NCBI GenBank assembly: GCA_002435745.1
Contig: DIWT01000004.1
Location: 3,083 to 67,082 of the forward strand
Origin: a bacterium UBP15_UBA6099
Lineage (GTDB): Bacteria; UBP15; UBA6099
DNA: 64,000 nucleotides
Reading direction: 5' to 3'
The notes beneath the pieces were generated by a model, which was not told where the DNA came from, did no database searches, and saw nothing but the letters and a program-made list of their open reading frames with translations. Shown in pieces: positions 24,945 to 31,926 of the stretch. Positions within the stretch are counted from its first letter, which is position 1; every line of letters begins with the position of its first letter. The position numbers and the translations under genes are program-made.

Positions 24945-25091
24945 ATGTTTGAGGACGATAAGGGATTGATTAACAATAATGAAATCGAAAATGATACACT
25001 GGAATTGGAATGGGAAGTTGCTGTTCCAGTTGATAGGTCAAGAGTAAGCCACATGTATTGTTTTAAAAACTGTTCCGTTAACTCTAATTAG
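24945..25091 (+). CDS. Candidate RiPP precursor peptide (48 residues)
   Basis: A short gene behind a GGGGGG ribosome site (24934-24939). The peptide begins MFEDDKGLINNNEIEND, continues LELEWEVAVPVDRSR and ends VSHMYCFKNCSVNSN. It has an acidic, leader-like N-terminal part and a short C-terminal part with two Cys separated by three residues (Cys39, Cys43), which is how precursors of radical-SAM-modified peptides look. It is the first gene after the cassette promoter and is followed by a maturase with a PqqD-like leader-binding domain. No similar known precursor comes to mind. That it is modified, and at which residues, is inference. Confidence 0.5.
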   Translation: MFEDDKGLINNNEIENDTLELEWEVAVPVDRSRVSHMYCFKNCSVNSN

Positions 25092-25202
25092 AATGGTTAG
25101 GGAGAACATCAAACTGAAATCTTCTTGAAGGAGTGATATACTTTTTTCGAATTTAAATATGAAGGAAAAGAAGTAGCAAAACAGACAGTTAGAACAACTT
25201 TA

Positions 25203-26516
25203 TTGTTACATCACTCTTATGCTGTTCCTCAAAATGTATCAGTTGTTAGAAAAGACGATGTTATTTTGGTAATTAATCCACAAACAGCTAATTGGCTGGT
25301 GCTAAACGATATTGAATTAGAAGTATATTTTTTGCTCGCAGAAGGAATAACAATAAAAAAGGTCATAGAGAAGATTTCTAAAAAAAGCAACTGTAATCAA
25401 CATGCCTCTTCAATTGTCAAAAGATTTCTTGCTCAATCGGAAGCTAAACAATTCAACAAAACTGTTGGGACTGTGTTCGCAGATTCATTTGGGATGTATG
25501 TTTTTCTAACATTTGACTGCAATCTGAAGTGTAGTCACTGTTTTCTATACGATAAACCACGACTCGGAGATCCTCTTGAAATTGAACAATGGAAAAGAAT
25601 ACTCATTGATTTTCAGCTTGCCGGAGGAGAAAAGATAACATTATCTGGAGGGGAACCGACACTTTTTGATTCCTTTGCAGATATCCTTGTTTTTGCACAT
25701 GGCATTGGATTGAAAGTGACATTATTGACAAATGGCATGATTTTGCATTCGGAACTACTAGAATTATATTCTAACAATGTAGATGAACTCCAGATTAGCC
25801 TCGATGGACCGGAAGAGATTAGTCACGAGATGATAAGGGGAAAGGGAACTTACTTTAAGACATACTCAAACATAAAAAAAGCGTTAGACAAGGGCGTTAT
25901 GGTTACTATTGCCATGACGCCAACTTTTGAGACATTTCCATTTTTCGAAGAGCATTTTGTTCGATTTGCGAAATCTTTACTTAATGAATACTCAAATGTA
26001 AATGTTAAATTGACACAAAAGCTTCTTCGATCAAAAATGTCGATTTATTCGGATACGGATATGAATAAATATTACGCAAAAGGAAATAGACTGATTAATA
26101 ATCTTTATGAGGATTATTCCATCAATGCGTTTTATTTAGACCACCCTGTGAATACAATACGACGCAATTGTGGTTATGGCGAGATATCAGTTATTCCAGA
26201 CGGAACCGTGTATTTATGTAGTAGGATTTGTGATTTGAAACCAGTTGCAAATTTAAAGGAATTAAAAATGGTAAACGTGATACAAATTGCACGAGAGGAG
26301 AAAGAGAGGGCTTCAGTGGAGAATATCATCCCATGTCAGCATTGTTGTTTAAGGTATATCTGTTCTGGTGGTTGCAGAATAGACGACATCCCTGATTTTT
26401 GTAATGGACAATTGACTGTAGATTGTCCTGAAGAAAGGAAGCAACAAATATTTGACATGATGATAGAATCAAACAATATGTATTTCAATATAGAGTATAA
26501 ACCAAATAATGAATGA
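25203..26516 (+). CDS. PqqD-like/radical SAM/SPASM peptide maturase
   Basis: A 437-residue protein counted from TTG 25203. Residues 5-85 resemble PqqD, the leader-peptide recognition domain (VVRKDDVILVINPQTANWLV). The radical SAM cluster is CNLKCSHC (C106, C110, C113), followed by TLSGGEPTLF. The C-terminal SPASM region has C323, C339, C343, C378, C381, C382, C387, C391, C400 and C408, enough for two auxiliary Fe-S clusters. Such enzymes install thioether, C-C or C-O cross-links in peptides. The start is uncertain: there is no ATG or ribosome site at 25203, and the frame stays open, with protein-like sequence, back to 25137. A rare start codon or a one-base indel in the T6 run at 25142 is possible. 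Confidence 0.82.
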   Translation: MLHHSYAVPQNVSVVRKDDVILVINPQTANWLVLNDIELEVYFLLAEGITIKKVIEKISKKSNCNQHASSIVKRFLAQSEAKQFNKTVGTVFADSFGMYVFLTFDCNLKCSHCFLYDKPRLGDPLEIEQWKRILIDFQLAGGEKITLSGGEPTLFDSFADILVFAHGIGLKVTLLTNGMILHSELLELYSNNVDELQISLDGPEEISHEMIRGKGTYFKTYSNIKKALDKGVMVTIAMTPTFETFPFFEEHFVRFAKSLLNEYSNVNVKLTQKLLRSKMSIYSDTDMNKYYAKGNRLINNLYEDYSINAFYLDHPVNTIRRNCGYGEISVIPDGTVYLCSRICDLKPVANLKELKMVNVIQIAREEKERASVENIIPCQHCCLRYICSGGCRIDDIPDFCNGQLTVDCPEERKQQIFDMMIESNNMYFNIEYKPNNE

Positions 26517-28911
26517 AGAACATAAACATAAAAGCATATTAATTATATTTATAAATTGGGCTCATCAGCCTAGGATCAGGATAGTCCAGCGAACATATGC
26601 TGCTAGAAACAGCCCCTCTCCCAATGCAATAAAAGATATTGATCATATCAATCCATCATTGATTGCGCAATTTCCTGACGATCTTGACAAAAAGTTGTTG
26701 GGTTGGCTGATGGTGCCTCACAAAGCATTGCTTCCAGACCCGGTCAGGGTCAATGATATACCTGTTGGAATAATCAATGAATACATAAAGCGCAAGCGTG
26801 CCTATTATTCTCCTTCAGGAAAAAACAAATCCTTAAAAAGAATATATTCTGTAGATATTGACATCCCTAATGTTGGTGTATATTCTTGGAGTATCAATGA
26901 ACGAAATCTAATTTTGAGTAGTAGTTTTATTGGCGACGATATGGTTATCATTGAGAAACATCCTATTATGATAATCTCAAGAACAGAAAACAATAATTAT
27001 GTTGGTATTCCATACGCAAGGGTAAAACACAACGATGGTTATGTGCCTTTGTTTTCTTTTAGTAAGGAAGCGACATTAACACTGCTAAGTCAATTAATTA
27101 AATGTGCAAGATCAGAAGATTATCTTTTGTGGTATTTTCCTGACAACATGTATGAATTGTCATTATCGATTGAAACACTTATAAACGATGGTTGGGATAT
27201 CGAATATGATGACAAGAAAAGAGTTGTAAAAACGACTCGATGGAATATGAAAGCAAATGATAAAACCGATTGGTTTGAAATTGATGGAGTTGCTCAATAT
27301 AATGACAGCACATTGTCTATATCAGAAATGCTTGCGGCATTGAGAAAGAGGTCGGCTTTTGTTGCGTTAGAATCAGGGGGTATAGCGGTTCTTCCTTCAG
27401 ATTGGATAAAAAATATTATTCCAATGGAACCATATCTCTCTGCAAATATGAGAATATCCAGATCATTCGTTGGATTAATAAGTGCGTCAACAAGCATCAA
27501 TTCAGAGAATAGTATTAGTTACAAAATAGCAAGAAAACTTATCTCAGCGCAAAACAATTATGAACCGGTATTATGGGATGGTAAATGTCTGAAACCATAT
27601 CAGAATTGTGCTGTAAATTGGCTTAATGAAGCATATAAACAAAACATTGGATGTCTTCTTGCGGATGAAATGGGATTGGGTAAAACCATTGTTACTCTTG
27701 CTCACCTGTCTTTATTTAAGGGAGATCATCTTATAGTAGCTCCAGCTTCAATCATATCTAATTGGATTCATGAAATTGAAGTAAATTTACCTAACGCAAT
27801 GTGGTCTCTATGGGGATCAAAAGAAGAACAATCTGATTCTTCAAGAACCAGCATATATTTAATGAGCTATCAAACCATGCTTAGAAACATAGATGCGATA
27901 ACTATGAAGCGTTATATGGTAGCAGTATTCGACGAATCACAGTATTTAAAAAACTCATTTTCGATGACGGCGAATGCAGCAAGGAAAGTTAAATGCAATC
28001 AAGCTATCGCATTAACAGGAACACCAATTGAGAATAATGTATCGGAGTTGTGGAGTCATTTGAACCTTGTTGCGCCGAATTGGCACAATAATCGAAGGAA
28101 TTTTGAGACTATTTGTAGCGAAGCAACCAAGAGTGATGCCTCGTTGATTCATCTTAGAAAAGCTTTGTCTCCATTTATATTGAGAAGAACTAGAAGTGAT
28201 GTTTTAAAAGATTTACCTGATTTGAATATCGAGATAATAAGATGTGAGTTGAGTGAAGACCATCTAAAGCTCTACAAAAAATGGATGATATCAGCAAGAA
28301 AGGCTTTTTCTGACCCTGAGCATAGAACAAGAAAAAAAGGTGCGGTGTTAGAAGTGTTGTTAAGATTGAGGCAAATCTGTTGTGACCCGCTTTTGATAAC
28401 ACAAGACTATGATGGTGATGTTGTTGTGTCAGGAAAAACTGAAGCAATATTAAATGCTATTATTGTGATTTCTGAATATGACAAATTATTAGTGTTTTCA
28501 CAGTTTTCATCATATTTGGAGTTATTAAAAACCTTACTAGATAAGCATTTTGTGAATAATTTACTATTGATCGGAACTACTGGCAACAGAGATGATGTGA
28601 TAAAAGAATTTAAAGAATCAGAAAACACAAATGTATTATTAGCAAGTCTTAAAGTTGGAGGCGTCGGATTGAACTTAATAGAAGCTGCTAACGTAGTATT
28701 ATGTGATCCATGGTGGAATCCTGCTGCAGAGATGCAAGCATGGTCAAGAGCATATAGAATGGGGCAAAAGAAAAATGTAAATGTTATAAAATTTGTGTGT
28801 AAAAACACTATAGAAGAACGCATATTGGAGCTTCAAGAAAAAAAAGCTACACTGAATCAATTTGTGCCAGAAAAAATATCAAGCAAAGAAATTATTGAAT
28901 TATTGAAATAA
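26509..28911 (+). CDS. SNF2-family helicase-like ATPase coupled to the maturase
   Basis: An 800-residue protein. The first 370 or so residues match nothing I know. The SNF2 motor follows: Walker A ADEMGLGKT at about residue 385, Walker B-like DESQ at about 474, the ALTGTPIENNVSELWSHLN motif III region, and the C-terminal helicase lobe with GVGLNLIEAANVVLCDPWWN and SRAYRMGQKKNVNVIKF. It is an ATP-driven DNA translocase of the bacterial RapA/SNF2 type. The start ATG overlaps the end of the maturase gene by 8 bases, so translation is coupled. It is AT-rich like the rest of the island. Its role in a peptide-modification cassette is not explained by any known RiPP pathway. Confidence 0.87.
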   Translation: MNEEHKHKSILIIFINWAHQPRIRIVQRTYAARNSPSPNAIKDIDHINPSLIAQFPDDLDKKLLGWLMVPHKALLPDPVRVNDIPVGIINEYIKRKRAYYSPSGKNKSLKRIYSVDIDIPNVGVYSWSINERNLILSSSFIGDDMVIIEKHPIMIISRTENNNYVGIPYARVKHNDGYVPLFSFSKEATLTLLSQLIKCARSEDYLLWYFPDNMYELSLSIETLINDGWDIEYDDKKRVVKTTRWNMKANDKTDWFEIDGVAQYNDSTLSISEMLAALRKRSAFVALESGGIAVLPSDWIKNIIPMEPYLSANMRISRSFVGLISASTSINSENSISYKIARKLISAQNNYEPVLWDGKCLKPYQNCAVNWLNEAYKQNIGCLLADEMGLGKTIVTLAHLSLFKGDHLIVAPASIISNWIHEIEVNLPNAMWSLWGSKEEQSDSSRTSIYLMSYQTMLRNIDAITMKRYMVAVFDESQYLKNSFSMTANAARKVKCNQAIALTGTPIENNVSELWSHLNLVAPNWHNNRRNFETICSEATKSDASLIHLRKALSPFILRRTRSDVLKDLPDLNIEIIRCELSEDHLKLYKKWMISARKAFSDPEHRTRKKGAVLEVLLRLRQICCDPLLITQDYDGDVVVSGKTEAILNAIIVISEYDKLLVFSQFSSYLELLKTLLDKHFVNNLLLIGTTGNRDDVIKEFKESENTNVLLASLKVGGVGLNLIEAANVVLCDPWWNPAAEMQAWSRAYRMGQKKNVNVIKFVCKNTIEERILELQEKKATLNQFVPEKISSKEIIELLK

Positions 28912-28912
28912 A

Positions 28913-29488
28913 TCATAGCGGTTTGTGCCAGTTTTTGTATATGCCGCCGTAAGCGCCGGTGTCGTAGAGGTGGGCGATGACGAGGGCGACGGCGTTTTTG
29001 AATCCGGCGTCGCCGGAGATTGCGAAAGCGAGCGGGCCTGTAGCAGCGGAATAGTAATAGACTACGGACGCATGGGCGTTGTTCGGGACGGATGGGGCGG
29101 ATATGACCGCCGCCGGGTCGCCGGGGAGCACGATATTGATTTTTGCTCCGAGAGCTGACGCGATGAATTTTAGCAGGTCGGGTTCGAAGCCGCGCGCGAC
29201 GCCGTATTCATCCCTGAAGCACATGGGAGGGCGTTCGCAGTCCACCGCCGCGGCGATGATGCCGGAAGCGCGAGCGGCGCGCAACGTCTCGGAGTCCCCT
29301 GCGGCCAGTTCGACATCCGCTGCGAGAACGCTTTGCACGGGGTCTCTGGCGGTGGCGGCGGGAACGGTTTCCGAGGGGACGGCGGACGGATCTTGACCCC
29401 GGGGGCATCCGGAAATCAGGACGGCAACTGCCGCCATAACCGCCAGCGCCGACGCGCGTTTCAACCTGTTGTGTTTCGGTTCTATCAT
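28913..29488 (-). CDS. Short solute-binding-like lipoprotein
   Basis: A 191-residue protein with a lipobox (VLISGC, Cys about residue 28) after a basic, hydrophobic signal peptide, so a membrane-anchored periplasmic protein. The mature part resembles the start and end of a family 3 (amino-acid type) solute-binding protein: ARASGIIAAAVDCERPPMCF, then YGVARGFEPDLLKFIASALG, and the closing GGIYKNWHKPL. The family is usually near 230-260 residues; the middle lobe is shortened here. A ligand-sensing or degenerate role is possible. Its stop lies one base from the SNF2 stop, marking the right edge of the AT-rich island. A TPR gene lies 6 bases upstream on the same strand. Confidence 0.6.
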   Translation of the reverse strand: MIEPKHNRLKRASALAVMAAVAVLISGCPRGQDPSAVPSETVPAATARDPVQSVLAADVELAAGDSETLRAARASGIIAAAVDCERPPMCFRDEYGVARGFEPDLLKFIASALGAKINIVLPGDPAAVISAPSVPNNAHASVVYYYSAATGPLAFAISGDAGFKNAVALVIAHLYDTGAYGGIYKNWHKPL

Positions 29489-29494
29489 ATCTTT

Positions 29495-30709
29495 TTACGG
29501 TTTTAATCCGTCGATGATTTCCCTGAACTCGCGCAAGGAGCGGAGCGAGGCGAAATCGGCGTCCGTGCGCGCGGGCAGGTGGAAGGTTGCTGCGTCAAGT
29601 TCGAGCGAGCGGCGCAGGGCCGCGAGGGCCTCGTCGCGCTTGCCGGACACCGCCGCCGCCGCAGCCAGCGAGTACCACACCGACGCCCTGTGCGGAGCCA
29701 GCGCCAGCGCCGCCCGGTAGTTCTTTATAGCCTGCTCGTAGTCCCCTTTTTCGTTGTAGAGCATTCCGAGCATCAGGAGCGTTTCGAGCGAGCCGGGGTC
29801 GAGGGATTTTGCCCGCTCGAACGATTTAAGCGCCGACTGCGAGTCCGCTTTCAGGTAGTATGTGAACCCCAGCCAGTATTGAGCGCCCGCGTCCCCGCCT
29901 CTGGCCGACGCCACCTTTTCGAGCCGCTCGACCGCCCGGTTGAAGTCGAACTGCCGGGTGGTGAAGTACCTGCCGAGATAGTAGTGGATGTCGCGCGCGT
30001 CCGGCTCCACCTTCAAGGCCCTGTCGAAATCGGACAGACCGGCTTCGGTCTTCTGCGAGTTGATGTTCATTATGCCGCGCCCGAAGTGCCTGAACGCGTC
30101 TTTGTTTCGGATGACGCGCTGTGCTGCCCAGAAACCCGCAGGGGCCTTGATGGGCAGTTCGGACATCACGCCGTCAAAGATTTTCTTCTGGTATTCCGAG
30201 ACGTTGGCGATTGATGATTTGAAGTTGATGCGGGAGGTTCGCGCGGAGTCGCCGGGGGGCATGTACAGCACTCTGAACTCCGAGTTCATCGGGCCGGAGG
30301 AGAGCCGCCAGTGACGGCCCATGACTACTAGGTCGGCGTTGGACATCCTGCCGAACTCCTTCGCGGCGGGTTTGTCTTGGTTCCATAGTTTGCGGATGTC
30401 GGCGGCGCGCAGATACGTTTCGATGTCCGATTCCGGAACGACGCCCGCGCCCGGCAACGATTCGATTCTATATGCCAGCGAGGTGTTTATCGCGCTCGTC
30501 AGGGCGGTGTCGTCTGCGGAGAGCTTTTCCGAATAGTCAATGACCGCCACAGTGCGGTAAGTTTCAGCAGCTTTCGTCGCGGCCCCGGCGAGCACAGCGG
30601 CCGCGAAGCACAGGCAGGCTACCCGCCTCCGGAACCGCGTCGCGCGGCTGCCCGGAGCGCGCGCTCCTCGCGCGGACATCTCTTTATCTATATGCTCAGC
30701 AAAGATCAT
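29495..30709 (-). CDS. Exported TPR-repeat protein
   Basis: A 404-residue protein with an Arg-rich start and a signal peptide ending near TKAAE. Residues 50-160 form a nucleotide-free alpha/beta module (TVAVIDYSEKLSADDTALT, then ADLVVMGRHWRL) similar to the FlgO/CsgG-like or TolB-like domain found before TPR regions. Residues 190-385 hold about five TPR units, e.g. YWLGFTYYLKADSQSALKSF and MLGMLYNEKGDYEQAIKNY. It probably acts as a periplasmic scaffold. The true start may be the internal Met at residue 11. It is co-directional with the downstream lipoprotein and likely in one operon with it. Confidence 0.75.
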   Translation of the reverse strand: MIFAEHIDKEMSARGARAPGSRATRFRRRVACLCFAAAVLAGAATKAAETYRTVAVIDYSEKLSADDTALTSAINTSLAYRIESLPGAGVVPESDIETYLRAADIRKLWNQDKPAAKEFGRMSNADLVVMGRHWRLSSGPMNSEFRVLYMPPGDSARTSRINFKSSIANVSEYQKKIFDGVMSELPIKAPAGFWAAQRVIRNKDAFRHFGRGIMNINSQKTEAGLSDFDRALKVEPDARDIHYYLGRYFTTRQFDFNRAVERLEKVASARGGDAGAQYWLGFTYYLKADSQSALKSFERAKSLDPGSLETLLMLGMLYNEKGDYEQAIKNYRAALALAPHRASVWYSLAAAAAVSGKRDEALAALRRSLELDAATFHLPARTDADFASLRSLREFREIIDGLKP

Positions 30710-30825
30710 AGGCGACCGGCCGGGCGCCGCCCGGCGTTGGCAACATTATATAAATTATCGCGCCGTATCGGATAAATGGCAACCTGAGCGGAGCGGGGCT
30801 GCGCGCTGCCTTCGGTTCGCGGGCG

Positions 30826-31659
30826 TCACACAGCCGTTTTCTCAAGCCGCTTGATTCTCTCCGCTATCGGCGGGTGGGTGGAGAACAGCCCCGCCAGCGC
30901 GCCGCCTCCGAACGGGTTGACTATGAACATGTGCGCCGTCGCGCTGTTGCCGCCTCTTATCGGATGCCGCTTTGAGACCGCTTCGAGCTTCGCCAGCGCG
31001 GTGGCCAGCCCGCGCGGATTTCTTGTCAACCGCGCCGCCGCGTCGTCCGCCATGTACTCCCTCGATCTGGATATCGCCATTTGAATAAGCATCGCGGCTA
31101 TGGGCGCGAACACTGCCGTCGCAATGAGCGTGACGACGTTGCCCCTGTTGTCCCTGCCGCCGAATATGGCGGCCCAGCGCGCCATCGAGGCCAGCATCAT
31201 TATCGCCCCCGCCATCGCCGCCGCCAGACATGATATCAGCGTGTCCCGATTCTTTATGTGGCCTATCTCGTGGGCGATGACCCCTTCGACCTCCGCCTCG
31301 TCCAGAATGTCCAGCAGTCCCTGAGTGACCGCCACCACTCCGTTCGCCGGATTCCGCCCTGTGGCGAACGCGTTCGGAACTGGCATCGGAACCAGATACA
31401 CTCGGGGCGCGGGGATGCCCGCCGCCGCCGACAGCTTCGCCACCATCGCGTTGATGCGCGGCGCGGCCTCCGGCGGCAGTTCCTTCGCGCGATACATCGC
31501 CAACACTATCCTGTCGCTGAACCAGTACATCGAAAAATTCATCGCGAGAGCCGCCACGAAAGCGAACGCCATTCCTGCCTCTCCGCCCATCAGACCCCCG
31601 ACAAGCAGAAAGAATCCGAACAGCGCCCCCATTAGAAATGTTGTTTTCAACGTGTTCAT
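30826..31659 (-). CDS. htpX: HtpX membrane zinc metalloprotease
   Basis: A 277-residue M48 protease. It has two N-terminal membrane helices, the VPNAFATGRNP segment, the zinc motif VIAHEIGHIKNRD at about residue 135, two further helices, and a later YMADDAAARLT segment that supplies the third metal ligand. It degrades misfolded membrane proteins at the cytoplasmic face. Length and order match the family. AAGGAGAAG precedes the ATG. It is monocistronic. Confidence 0.95.
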   Translation of the reverse strand: MNTLKTTFLMGALFGFFLLVGGLMGGEAGMAFAFVAALAMNFSMYWFSDRIVLAMYRAKELPPEAAPRINAMVAKLSAAAGIPAPRVYLVPMPVPNAFATGRNPANGVVAVTQGLLDILDEAEVEGVIAHEIGHIKNRDTLISCLAAAMAGAIMMLASMARWAAIFGGRDNRGNVVTLIATAVFAPIAAMLIQMAISRSREYMADDAAARLTRNPRGLATALAKLEAVSKRHPIRGGNSATAHMFIVNPFGGGALAGLFSTHPPIAERIKRLEKTAV

Positions 31660-31926
31660 ATCTTCTTCTCCTTAACTAACAATCGCGCCGACCTGATTTC
31701 CGCGCGTTGCAACCAAACGAGCGCGCTAATTAATACTAATGAAAAACTCTCCGGCCAACAACACGCGTCGCGGCAAACAACCGTCCGCGCCTCTCGCCTC
31801 GGCTCATCCAGCGTTTATGCTCAAACGTTTTTAATGGTATGCAGCAGTTTGTGTTGACGCGTGATTTAAGTGAAGAGCGGGAGAAACATTCAGTCAGGCA
31901 TATCGAACGAAAGTTCTTATCTAAAC

